Source of the DNA: Herbiconiux sp. SALV-R1
GTDB lineage: Bacteria > Actinomycetota > Actinomycetes > Actinomycetales > Microbacteriaceae
Length of the DNA stretch: 64,000 nt
Assembly (NCBI RefSeq): GCF_013113715.1
Contig: NZ_CP053344.1
Location: 2,046,001 to 2,110,000, forward strand
Direction of reading: 5' to 3'
The translations under genes were made by a program, and so were the position numbers. The notes beneath the pieces are model-generated. The model was not told the origin of the DNA. It saw only the letters and a program-made list of their open reading frames with translations, and ran no database searches. Below, piece after piece: positions 8,679-17,019 of this stretch. How positions within the stretch are numbered: the stretch's first letter is position 1; the number at the start of each line of letters is the position of its first letter.

Positions 8679-11150
8679 GTGAGGCAGGGTCGGTTGCGGG
8701 TGCTGCTCGGGGCGGCGCCCGGGGTGGGGAAGACCTACGCCATGCTCGAAGAGGGCCGGCGGCTGCGGGCCGCGGGCAAGGATGTGGTCGTTGCGGTCGT
8801 GGAGACCTACGGGCGCGCCGCCACGAAGGCGATGACGGCGGGGTTCGAGATCATCCCCCGCGCCGTCGTGTCGCACCGGGGTGTGGAGCTTCAGGAGATG
8901 GACCTCGATGCCGTGCTCGCCCGCGCTCCCCGCGTCGCCCTCGTCGACGAGCTCGCCCACACGAACGCGCCCGGGTCGCGGCACGAGAAGCGGTGGCGGG
9001 ATGTCGAGACCCTCCTCGACGCCGGTATCGACGTGATCTCGACGGTCAACATCCAGCACATCGAGTCGCTCAACGACGTGGTGCAGCAGATCACCGGGGT
9101 GCCGCAGCGGGAGACGATCCCGGATGCGGTGCTGCGGCAGGCAGACCAGATCGAGGTCATCGACCTCGCCCCCCAAGCCCTCCGCGACCGGTTGAGCGAG
9201 GGGGTGGTGTATCCGGCGGCGCGGATCGACGCGGCCCTGTCGAACTACTTCCGGCTCGGGAACCTCACCGCCCTGCGAGAGCTCGCGTTGTTGTGGCTCG
9301 CCGACGAGGTCGACTCCTCCCTGCAGAAGTACCGCACAGAGCACGGCATCGGGCAGAAGTGGGAAGCCCGCGAGCGGGTGGTCGTCGCCCTCACCGGCGG
9401 ACCCGAAGGAGAAACCCTCCTCCGGCGCGGGTCCCGGATCGCGGCCCGGTCAGCGGGCGGGCAGCTCCTCGCCGTGCACGTCACCAGCCAAGACGGGCTC
9501 AGGCAGGCCGACCCCGGCGCCCTCGCCGCCCAACGCTCCCTGGTCGAGAGCCTCGGCGGCACCTTCCACCAAGTGGTCGGCACCGACATCCCCGCAGCGC
9601 TGGTCGAGTTCGCCCGCTCGGCGAATGCGACCCAGCTCGTCATCGGCGTCAGCCGCCGCTCCCGCCTCACCGCCCTCGTCACCGGAGCCGGGATCGGCGC
9701 AACAGTCATCCGCGAATCCGGCGACATCGACGTGCACATCGTCACCCACGCCGCCGCCGGCGGACGGTTCTCCCTCCCGCTCGCGCGAGGGTCGCTCACG
9801 TTGCGCCGGCGCATCCTGGGTTTCGTGCTGGCCGTGGCCGGAGGGCCGCTGCTCACCTGGCTGCTCGTGACGCTGCGCAGCGACGACTCCATCACCACCG
9901 ACGTGCTGAGCTACCAGCTGCTCATCGTGCTCGTGGCCCTCGTCGGCGGAATCTGGCCCGCGCTGTTCGCGGCGGTGATCGCTGCCGTCACCCTCGACTT
10001 CTTCTTCATCGAGCCGCTCTACACGGTGACGATCGACCGGCCCACCCACCTGGCGGCGCTCGTGCTCTCGGTGGTGATCGCGCTGCTGGTCTCGCTGGTG
10101 GTCGACCGCGCGGCACGCCGGTCACGGGCCGCCCGACGCTCGGCCGCCGAGTCCGAGCTCATCGCCGGTGTCGCCGGCGAGGTGCTGCGGGGGCAGGACG
10201 CGCTCCAGGCTTTCGTCACCCGCACCCGCGAGGCCTTCGGGCTGACGGGCGTGCGCCTCGTCGCCGACCAGCGCGCCCTGGCCGCCGACGGCGAGGTGTC
10301 CGGCGCCGCGGAGCCCGTCCGCGTGCCCGTCGCGAGCGACACGGTGCTCGAGCTGCACGGGCGCCCCCTGTCGGCGGGCGACCGCAGGCTGCTCGGGGTG
10401 ATCGTCGCCCAGCTCGCCGCGGCGCTCGAGCAGGCCGATCTCGAGCAGACCGCGCGCGAGATGGCTCCGCTCGCCGCCGCCGACCGGGTGCGCACGGCGC
10501 TTCTGGCAGCCGTCGGGCACGACCTCAGGCGCCCGCTCGCGGCAGCCACGGCGGCCGTGACAGGCCTGCAGAGCCGCACGATGAGCGACGACGACCGCGC
10601 CGAACTGCTCGACACCGCCGAGACCTCGCTCCGTCAGCTGAACGGCCTGCTCACCGACCTGCTCGACGTGAGCCGGCTGCAGGCTGGTGTTCTCGCGGTC
10701 GCGTCGGAGCCCGTCGACGTCGCCGACCTCGTGCCCGCGGCGCTCGAAGAGCTCGGCGTCGGGCCCGACGAGGTCGACATCGACCTGCCCGCCGAGCTCC
10801 CCCGGGTCGACGCCGACCCCGTGCTGCTCGAACGCGTGCTCGTGAACCTGCTCTCGAACGCCCTGAAGCACTCCCCCGCCGGGAGCCGGGTGCTGATCTC
10901 GGCCTCGGCCTTCCTCAGCACGGTGCAGCTGCGCGTCGTCGACCGAGGTCCGGGCATTCCGGCCGATCGGAGAGAGGATGTCTTCGTGCCCTTTCAACGA
11001 CTCGGCGACACCGACAACACCACGGGTCTCGGCCTCGGCCTCGCGCTCTCGAAAGGGTTCGTCGAGGGCATGGGCGGCACGCTCGAGGTCGAGGAGACAC
11101 CCCGGGGAGGATCGACGATGGTGGTCACACTGACGGCGGTCGCCGCATGA
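8679..11150 (+). CDS. kdpD: KdpD-type sensor histidine kinase
   Basis: An 823-residue sensor starting at GTG 8679. Domains in order: the KdpD N-terminal nucleotide-binding domain (Walker A GAAPGVGKT at residues 11-19, then VDELAHTNAPGSRHEKRW), a UspA-like domain (about 230-350), four clustered membrane segments of DUF4118 type (about 378-480, with TLDFFFIEPLYTVTI), a HisKA dimerisation helix with phospho-acceptor H614 (AVGHDLRRPLA), and an HATPase domain (LVNLLSNALKHSP, DRGPGIP, TTGLGLGLALSKG). It phosphorylates KdpE in response to K+ limitation or ionic stress in known systems. Its stop overlaps the kdpE start. No kdpFABC pump genes are nearby; the partner upstream is nhaA. Confidence 0.93.
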   Translation: MRQGRLRVLLGAAPGVGKTYAMLEEGRRLRAAGKDVVVAVVETYGRAATKAMTAGFEIIPRAVVSHRGVELQEMDLDAVLARAPRVALVDELAHTNAPGSRHEKRWRDVETLLDAGIDVISTVNIQHIESLNDVVQQITGVPQRETIPDAVLRQADQIEVIDLAPQALRDRLSEGVVYPAARIDAALSNYFRLGNLTALRELALLWLADEVDSSLQKYRTEHGIGQKWEARERVVVALTGGPEGETLLRRGSRIAARSAGGQLLAVHVTSQDGLRQADPGALAAQRSLVESLGGTFHQVVGTDIPAALVEFARSANATQLVIGVSRRSRLTALVTGAGIGATVIRESGDIDVHIVTHAAAGGRFSLPLARGSLTLRRRILGFVLAVAGGPLLTWLLVTLRSDDSITTDVLSYQLLIVLVALVGGIWPALFAAVIAAVTLDFFFIEPLYTVTIDRPTHLAALVLSVVIALLVSLVVDRAARRSRAARRSAAESELIAGVAGEVLRGQDALQAFVTRTREAFGLTGVRLVADQRALAADGEVSGAAEPVRVPVASDTVLELHGRPLSAGDRRLLGVIVAQLAAALEQADLEQTAREMAPLAAADRVRTALLAAVGHDLRRPLAAATAAVTGLQSRTMSDDDRAELLDTAETSLRQLNGLLTDLLDVSRLQAGVLAVASEPVDVADLVPAALEELGVGPDEVDIDLPAELPRVDADPVLLERVLVNLLSNALKHSPAGSRVLISASAFLSTVQLRVVDRGPGIPADRREDVFVPFQRLGDTDNTTGLGLGLALSKGFVEGMGGTLEVEETPRGGSTMVVTLTAVAA

Positions 11151-11857
11151 GGATCCTGGTCGCCGACGACGACCCGCAGATCGTGCGCGCCCTGCGGGTG
11201 ACCCTGGGCGCCCACGGGCACGAGATCGTCACTGCCTCAGACGGCCGCGAGGCCATCGCCGCCGCCTCCGCGCATCCGCCCGACCTCCTCCTGCTCGACC
11301 TCGGCATGCCTCAGCTCGACGGGCTGGAGGTGATCAGAGCGGTGCGGGCCTGGTCGGCCCTGCCCATCCTCGTGGTCTCGGGTCGCACCGACTCCGCCGA
11401 CAAGGTCGACGCCCTCGACGCGGGCGCCGACGACTACGTCACGAAGCCGTTCGCCATCGACGAGCTGCTCGCCCGGGTGCGGGCGCTCACCCGCCGCGCG
11501 CCCGCGCCGGGCAGCGGCGGCGCCACGAGCCCGGTGGTGACGCTCAGTGGCCTCACCGTCGACGTGGGGGCGCACGTCATCTCGGGCGAGGGCCGCGGGC
11601 CGGTGAAGCTCACTCCGACGGAGTGGAAGATCCTCGAGCTGCTCGTGCGGCACCCTCACCGGCTCCTCACCCACGCCGATCTGTTCACCGAGATCTGGGG
11701 CACGTCGAACGTTCACGAGACGGGGTACCTGCGCCTGTACATCGGCCAGCTGCGCAAGAAGCTCGAGCCGGTGCCCTCCCAGCCTCGCCACATCCTCACC
11801 GAGACCGGCATGGGCTACCGCTTCGAGCCCGACCCGCCCGCCGCGCCCGCCGCCTGA
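11147..11857 (+). CDS. kdpE: KdpE-type OmpR-family response regulator
   Basis: A 236-residue regulator starting at ATG 11147, overlapping the kdpD stop (ATGA). The receiver domain (1-115) has the acidic pocket DDD at 7-9, phospho-acceptor D51 (LLLLDLGMPQLDG) and the lysine of DDYVTKPFAIDEL. The C-terminal winged helix (about 135-228) has LTPTEWKILELLVRHPHRLL and ETGYLRLYIGQLRKKLE, as in OmpR/KdpE proteins. It is expected to bind DNA upstream of K+ transport genes. Its immediate cotranscription with kdpD and probably nhaA suggests it may also control the antiporter. Convergent with the BLUF gene 24 bases downstream. Confidence 0.93.
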   Translation: MRILVADDDPQIVRALRVTLGAHGHEIVTASDGREAIAAASAHPPDLLLLDLGMPQLDGLEVIRAVRAWSALPILVVSGRTDSADKVDALDAGADDYVTKPFAIDELLARVRALTRRAPAPGSGGATSPVVTLSGLTVDVGAHVISGEGRGPVKLTPTEWKILELLVRHPHRLLTHADLFTEIWGTSNVHETGYLRLYIGQLRKKLEPVPSQPRHILTETGMGYRFEPDPPAAPAA

Positions 11858-11881
11858 GCGCCGCAACGGCGGCTCCGCGGG

Positions 11882-12346
11882 CTACGCGCCCGCGCCGACG
11901 CCCCTCGCCCGGTGCTCGAACCAGCGGAGGAGCGCCCTCAGCTCCGGCACGCGAACGGATGCTCCGGTGTCGGCCTCGATGTCGGCGAACGTTCCCAGAA
12001 AGCCGGGCACGTCGCGCACCTCGTGCGGCCCGACGGCGACGTCTGAGGGGAACCCCATCGACCACTCAGGGAACTGGCGCGACGCGGACTCCTCGTCGAA
12101 CAGCACGCGCACCTTGCGGTGGCGGCCGTCGGCCGTGATGACCGCCATGCGCGACCGCACCGCGGCGGCGGGGCCCTCGAGCACCTGGATGAACCGGTCG
12201 GCGTGGTGCAGCAGCAGCCCGGTGAGGCCGTCACGCCCGTTGTTGCGGCGGCTGGTGTCGAGCAGTGCGAACAGCTCGCCCGGCTCGAGCGGCTCGGTGG
12301 CGACGCTGGTGTAGACGAGCGAGGTGATCGGTGAAGTCTCCGTCAT
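11882..12346 (-). CDS. BLUF-domain blue-light photoreceptor
   Basis: A 154-residue protein consisting of one BLUF domain (residues about 7-100) and a short helical tail. BLUF domains bind FAD and rearrange a Tyr-Gln hydrogen-bond network in blue light. All key positions are present at a constant offset of nine from AppA: Y12 (SLVYTS), N36 (RRNNGRDGLTG), Q54 (RFIQVLEG), W95 and M97 (FPEWSMGF). No output domain is attached, so signalling must go through a partner protein. It starts at ATG 12346, with the tRNA terminator just upstream, so it has its own promoter or depends on readthrough. Regulatory target unknown. Confidence 0.93.
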   Translation of the reverse strand: MTETSPITSLVYTSVATEPLEPGELFALLDTSRRNNGRDGLTGLLLHHADRFIQVLEGPAAAVRSRMAVITADGRHRKVRVLFDEESASRQFPEWSMGFPSDVAVGPHEVRDVPGFLGTFADIEADTGASVRVPELRALLRWFEHRARGVGAGA

Positions 12347-12376
12347 CGCGCGCTCCCCGGCCGCTCGCCTGTCGTG

Positions 12377-12425
12377 AAAAAGCGAGGGCCCGTCTCGAAC
12401 TTTCGTTCGGGACGGGCCCTCTTTT
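12377..12425 (-). terminator. rho-independent terminator after tRNA-fMet
   Basis: Perfect arms at 12384-12400 and 12405-12421 (gagggcccgtc...gacgggccctc, one mismatch pair in the middle) form a long hairpin with a 4-base loop. On the minus strand it is followed by GCTTTTT, directly after the tRNA. The other side also has TTTT, so it could work in both directions. Confidence 0.85.
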
Positions 12426-12426
12426 G

Positions 12427-12500
12427 TTGCGGGGACAGGATTTGAACCTGCGACCTCTGGGTTATGAGCCCAGCGAGCTACCGAACTGCTCCACCCCGCG
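12427..12500 (-). tRNA. initiator tRNA-fMet (CAT)
   Basis: The 74-base cloverleaf folds completely: acceptor strands CGCGGGG and CCCCGCA, D arm GAGC/GCTC, anticodon arm CTGGG-CTCATAA-CCCAG with anticodon CAT, T arm GCAGG-TTCAAAT-CCTGT, discriminator A. Two initiator marks are visible: the unpaired C1-A72 at the end of the acceptor and the three consecutive G-C pairs next to the anticodon loop. These distinguish it from elongator tRNA-Met. CCA is not encoded. Confidence 0.96.
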
Positions 12501-12512
12501 GCACAAGAAGAA

Positions 12513-12542
12513 ACTCTAGCACGGGTTTCGGCAGATGACGAA
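12513..12542 (-). promoter_or_regulatory. putative promoter of tRNA-fMet
   Basis: Reading the minus strand, TTCGTC (12537-12542) and TAGAGT (12513-12518) are separated by 18 bases, with the tRNA starting 12 bases after the -10. The spacing fits a housekeeping sigma promoter, but the -35 is a weak match. Confidence 0.45.
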
Positions 12543-12565
12543 TCGGCGCCGGGGCGGCCTCCCGA

Positions 12566-15514
12566 TCAGCCGTTCGCGGCGGCGATGGCGCGGTCGATGG
12601 CCTCCTTGAGGCGGGCGTCGGCCTCACCGTAGGCGGTCCAGTCGCCGGCGGCCATTGCCGCATCACGGTCGGTGAGTGCCTTCTCGGCGTCGGCGAGGGC
12701 CGACGCGACAGCCGGGTTGCCCGAGACGGGCGAGCCCGTCCCGGTTCCCGTGTCGGTTCCGGTTCCTGTATCCGTTCCGGTGTCGGTGCCCGTTCCCGTG
12801 TCGGTGCCGGTGTCGGTGCCACCGTCGACCGGTGTCACGTCGCCGTCGCCGGCCGACGCTCCGGAGTCTCCGCCGAAGAGGGAGTCGAGGGCGCCATCGA
12901 GGGTGTTCTCGAACGCGATCTTGTTGCCGAACGACACCAGCACCTTCTGCAGCAGCGGGAAGCTCGTTTCACCGCGCGACTGCACGTAGACCGGCTGCAC
13001 GTAGAGCAGACCGCCGCCCACGGGGAGCGTGAGCAGGTTTCCGCTGATCACCGAGCTCTCGCCCTGCCGCAGCAGGTTGAGGGCGGAGGAGACCGACGGG
13101 TCGGCCGAGAAGCTGTTCTGCACCTGACCGGGGCCGGGGATGGTGTCGTCCTTCGGCAGCGTGAGCAGCCTCAGCTTGCCGTAGTCGGGCGACTTCTCCC
13201 CCGCGGTCTCGCCCGCGTTCGCGTCGACCGCGAGATAGCCCGTGAGCACGTTCCGCGACGACTCCGCCTCCTGCTGCGACAGCGGGATGAACGTCGAGTA
13301 GAGCGAGTACGACGGGTCGTCCTGCGTCGGCATCTGCAGCGTGAGGTAGTAGGGCGGCTGCAGCGTCGGGTTGGTCGACGGCGAGGTCGGGTCGTTGGGC
13401 GTCGTCCAGGCGTCTTCCTGCGAGTAGAAGGAGCCCGCATCCGTCACGTGGTACTGGCCGAGGATGGAGCGCTGCACCTTGAACAGGTCGGCCGGGTAGC
13501 GCACGTGGCTCATCAGATCGCCCGACATCTCGCTGATCGGCTTGATGGTGGCCGGGTAGATCTTCTCCCAGGTCTGCAGCAGCGGGTCGGTCTCGTCCCA
13601 GGCGTAGAGGGTGACCTTGCCGTCGTAGGCGTCGACCGTGGCCTTCACCGAGTTGCGGATGTAGTTGATGTCGTCGACCGCGTACGCCGGCGTGGGCGTA
13701 TAGGTGTCGGCGATCGACTCGCTGAGCGACTGCACCCGCGAGTACGGGTAGTTCGCCGAGGTGGTGTAGCCGTCGACCACCCAGACCACCTTGCCGTCGA
13801 CCACCGAGGGGTACGGGTCGGAGTCGATGGTGAGGTACGGTGCCACCTTCGATACGCGTTCGGCCGGGTCGCGGTCGTAGAGGATCTGCGAGTCGTCGTT
13901 CACCGCGTCGGAGAGGAAGATCTGCTCCGACTGGAACTTCAGGGCGTAGACCAGCCGCTTGAAGATGTTGTCGAGCTTCGGCCCGCCGTCGCCCTGGAAG
14001 GTCGTGTACGTCTGCGACGCCCCGTCGGAACCCGAGGGGTAGTCGAGCTCGATGTTCGAGCCGCCCTCCGGGCCGCCCACGATCGAGTACGGCGGCGAGT
14101 TCTCACCGAAGTACACCCGCGGCTCGAAGTCGCCGAGCTCACCCACCGACGGGATGCCCGACTCGAGGAACACGGGCTGGCCGTCGGCCGAGCGCTGGTT
14201 GCCGTAGGCGGCGACCACGCCGTAGCCGTGGGTGTAGACGACGGTCTGGTTGTACCAGGTGGCCGACGAGCCGAGCGCGTCGATGTCGATGTCGCGCACG
14301 GCGACCACCGCATCCTGGCTCTGACCGTTGATGTCGTAGCGGTCGACGTCGAGCTGGTCGGGGAACTGGTAGTACTGCCTGAACTGCTGCAGCTGCTGGA
14401 ACGACCGCGTCACGAGGGCGGGGTCGAGGATGCGGATGTTCGCCGTGGTCGCCGCGTCGTCGCGGAGCGCCCCCGCCTCGGCGTTCGTGGTCGCCTCGTA
14501 GGGGGTCTCCTCGAGGTCGGCGACGCCGTAGGCCTCGCGGGTCATGTCGATGTTGCGCTGGATGTAGGGCTGCTCGAGCGTGCGCTCCGACGGGTCGACC
14601 TGGAAGCGCTGCACGACCCACGGAGCGAGCGAACCGAGGATGAGGGCGCTCACGATGAGGAGCGCGGTACCGATGATGGGCAGCCGCCAGCGGCCGATGA
14701 TGGCCGCGACGATGAACAGGATGGCGACGATGCCCGCGATGCCGGCGAGGATCTGGAGGCCCGGGATGGTGGCGTTCACGTCGGAGTAGCTCGCACCGGT
14801 GATGAGCCCCGAGCTGTTGGCGAGCGTGGCGTACTGGTCGAGCCAGATGCTCACGGCCTGCAGCAGCAGGTAGATGGTCGCCGTGACGGCCATCTGGATG
14901 CGCGCGACCTTCGAGATGCGCACCTCCCGCTGCGAGAAGCGGATGGCGCCGTACAGGTAGCTGGTGGCGATGGCGGCGAGGCCCGAGACGATGACCACGG
15001 CGCTGGCGAAGCCGACGACCCCGCGCCAGAACGGCAGGTCGTAGATGTAGAACGAGATGTCGAGACCGAACTGCGGGTCGGTCTGGCCGAACGCCGTGCG
15101 GTTGAGGTACTGCAGCGTGAGCTGCCAGCGCGAGGCGGTGGCGACGCCGGCGAAGAGGCCGAGCACGGCGGGAACGCCGAAGGTGGCGAGGCGGCGGAGG
15201 GGCTCGATGACCTGCTGGTAGCGGTCGAGCTGGGAGTTGAGCTTGGCGTACACGGGCCTCCGGCGGAAGGCGATCTCGATCGAGACCCAGACCGGGATGG
15301 CCATCGCCAGGAAACCGATGACGAACATCACGCCGCTCGCGAACCACTGCGTGGTGAGTACGTTGAGGAAGCCCAGCTGGTCGTACCAGAGGATCTCGGT
15401 GTACAGCGTCGAGAAGACGAAGAAGAGGATGGCGAGGACGACCACGATCGCTATCGCGATGGCGAGCGTCACTCTCGATCGTCGTGCGGGCTTCTCTGTC
15501 GTTTGGGAAGTCAC
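12566..15514 (-). CDS. UPF0182 family membrane protein
   Basis: A 982-residue protein starting at GTG 15514 (MTSQTTEKPARRSRVTLAI). About seven hydrophobic segments occupy residues 15-310 (for example LAIAIAIVVVLAILFFVF near 17-34), followed by a large extracytoplasmic region of about 550 residues with conserved stretches such as QRNIDMTREAYGV, VVAYGNQ-like blocks and WDETDPLLQTWEKIYP. This is the UPF0182 (COG1615) architecture found across actinobacteria; function unknown. The C-terminus ends in a Thr-Gly-Asp repeat and a charged helix. Its neighbour, a Lon-like PDZ protease, sits next to UPF0182 in other actinobacteria, which hints at a shared envelope role. Confidence 0.92.
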   Translation of the reverse strand: MTSQTTEKPARRSRVTLAIAIAIVVVLAILFFVFSTLYTEILWYDQLGFLNVLTTQWFASGVMFVIGFLAMAIPVWVSIEIAFRRRPVYAKLNSQLDRYQQVIEPLRRLATFGVPAVLGLFAGVATASRWQLTLQYLNRTAFGQTDPQFGLDISFYIYDLPFWRGVVGFASAVVIVSGLAAIATSYLYGAIRFSQREVRISKVARIQMAVTATIYLLLQAVSIWLDQYATLANSSGLITGASYSDVNATIPGLQILAGIAGIVAILFIVAAIIGRWRLPIIGTALLIVSALILGSLAPWVVQRFQVDPSERTLEQPYIQRNIDMTREAYGVADLEETPYEATTNAEAGALRDDAATTANIRILDPALVTRSFQQLQQFRQYYQFPDQLDVDRYDINGQSQDAVVAVRDIDIDALGSSATWYNQTVVYTHGYGVVAAYGNQRSADGQPVFLESGIPSVGELGDFEPRVYFGENSPPYSIVGGPEGGSNIELDYPSGSDGASQTYTTFQGDGGPKLDNIFKRLVYALKFQSEQIFLSDAVNDDSQILYDRDPAERVSKVAPYLTIDSDPYPSVVDGKVVWVVDGYTTSANYPYSRVQSLSESIADTYTPTPAYAVDDINYIRNSVKATVDAYDGKVTLYAWDETDPLLQTWEKIYPATIKPISEMSGDLMSHVRYPADLFKVQRSILGQYHVTDAGSFYSQEDAWTTPNDPTSPSTNPTLQPPYYLTLQMPTQDDPSYSLYSTFIPLSQQEAESSRNVLTGYLAVDANAGETAGEKSPDYGKLRLLTLPKDDTIPGPGQVQNSFSADPSVSSALNLLRQGESSVISGNLLTLPVGGGLLYVQPVYVQSRGETSFPLLQKVLVSFGNKIAFENTLDGALDSLFGGDSGASAGDGDVTPVDGGTDTGTDTGTGTDTGTDTGTGTDTGTGTGSPVSGNPAVASALADAEKALTDRDAAMAAGDWTAYGEADARLKEAIDRAIAAANG
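12738..12822. repeat. minisatellite coding a Thr-Gly-Asp tail in the UPF0182 gene
   Basis: Degenerate 6-base units (ggtgtc / ggttcc / cgttcc) run for about 85 bases and encode alternating TG and TD residues near residues 900-925 of the UPF0182 protein. Repeat length is a multiple of three, so expansions would keep the frame. Confidence 0.75.
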
Positions 15515-15730
15515 TTGTGCCTCTGTGCTCTTGCGGCGATACGCGGGTTCGCTGTGCGGTGTCCAACAATCCTAGACGCCCCCGATCCTAGGGAGGGCGG
15601 CTGGGAGGGCGCTGGCCACCCGGTCACGGAGAGGTCACGGATGCGCGGACCGGCGCGGGCGCCGCGCTGCGGCGGATGAGGCGGTCACCGCCCTGTCGTG
15701 GCGGTGGTCACTCCCCCATCGCGGCGGTCG

Positions 15731-16855
15731 TCACTGCCCGGCGAGCACGCTGTCGCAGGTGGGGAGCGTCGAGGTGTCGCCGCCGGAGGAGATGGCGTCG
15801 AGCACCGCGATCGAGTCGTCGAGGGTCGACACCGCGAACACCCGGATGCCGTCGGGCACGTGACCGACGACCTCGTCGCAGTTGCCCGCGGGCGCCAGGA
15901 ACCAGGTGGCCCCCGCGTCGCGCGCACCGAACATCTTCTGGCGGATGCCGCCGATGCGGCCGACGTTGCCCTGCGCGTCGATGGTGCCGGTGCCCGCCAC
16001 GTTCTGGCCGCCGTTCAGCTCACCCGGGGTGAGCCGGTCGATGATGCCGAGCGCGAACATCATGCCGGCACTCGGGCCGCCCACGTCGTCGAGCTTGATC
16101 TCCACGTCGAACGGGAAGGTGTACTCGTAGCCCACGCTGATGCCGATGGCGGGGGCGCCCGTCTGCTCCGACACCACCGGCACGATCGACAGCGTCTCCT
16201 CGCTGCCGTCGGTGTGGCGCACCAGCACGCTCGCCGCAGCATCCGTGCCGTTCTCGGCGAGCGCGGCGCGCAGCGCCTCGAGGTCGTCGGCGGACACGCC
16301 GTTCACCGAGAGGATGACGTCGCCCGCGGTGAGCACGTCGGCGCTCGGCCCGTCGGGGTCGACGGCGGCGACGTCGACCCGGGTCTCGTAGGCGATGTCG
16401 AGGTGCGTGAGGGCTGCGGCGACGGCCTCCTGCTGGCTGTCGACCATGAGCGCGGCGTTCTCCTGGTTGCGCTGCTCGGTGGTGACTGTCGGCGGATAGA
16501 CGGAGTCGATGGGGAGCACGGCGCGGCTGGAGTCGAACCACGAGGTGAGGATCTCGGCCCACGAGGGGCGCTGCTCGCGCGTGCCGCGAACCGACACGGT
16601 GAGCATGTCGAGGGTGCCCGCGGTGGGGTAGGTCTCGGCGCCCTCGATCGAGATGAGCGGCACGTCTTCGCCGTCGTGCTGCTGGGTGCCGAGGGTGTCG
16701 AACACCGGCCCGGGCTGCTCGATGACGTAGGGGGCGGGCAGGAAGCTCATGACGAGCCCCAGCACAAGGCCGATGATGAGCACGGTCCAGCCGGTGCGGG
16801 CGCGACGGGAGGGTCGCGGCCGGGGATCGCCCTCCGCGGGTTCGAACAGGCTCAC
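15731..16855 (-). CDS. secreted/membrane PDZ-containing Lon-like serine protease (YlbL type)
   Basis: A 374-residue protein. GTG 16855 (MSLFEPAEGD) is chosen over an upstream GTG because GAGAGGA precedes it and the extra residues look non-coding. One N-terminal membrane segment (TGWTVLIIGLVLGLVMSFL, about 25-45) is followed by a PDZ domain (about 170-235, DGPSADVLTAGDVILSVNGV) and a Lon proteolytic domain with the Ser-Lys dyad S262 (GGPSAGMMFAL) and K307 (GIRQKMFGAR). It probably degrades envelope proteins. It is divergent from the Zincin_2 gene over 164 bases and lies downstream of nothing on its strand except non-coding sequence. Confidence 0.92.
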   Translation of the reverse strand: MSLFEPAEGDPRPRPSRRARTGWTVLIIGLVLGLVMSFLPAPYVIEQPGPVFDTLGTQQHDGEDVPLISIEGAETYPTAGTLDMLTVSVRGTREQRPSWAEILTSWFDSSRAVLPIDSVYPPTVTTEQRNQENAALMVDSQQEAVAAALTHLDIAYETRVDVAAVDPDGPSADVLTAGDVILSVNGVSADDLEALRAALAENGTDAAASVLVRHTDGSEETLSIVPVVSEQTGAPAIGISVGYEYTFPFDVEIKLDDVGGPSAGMMFALGIIDRLTPGELNGGQNVAGTGTIDAQGNVGRIGGIRQKMFGARDAGATWFLAPAGNCDEVVGHVPDGIRVFAVSTLDDSIAVLDAISSGGDTSTLPTCDSVLAGQ

Positions 16856-17019
16856 GGAATCCTCTCGCTGCGGCTCGCGGCCGGATGTTCGCCACGGGCG
16901 CACGGCACGGTGCTCGAGTCTATGGAAAACCCAGCCTGGGCGCTGGGCCACGGGCTAGCGTAGGAGCACAGTCTGACAGCCCGCATGGAGCTTGTCGGGA
17001 GCGCAAGGAAGGACACATC

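Noticed and set aside
13448-15679. A 743-codon plus-strand frame across UPF0182.
   Set aside because: Antisense to a membrane protein with a clear family match.
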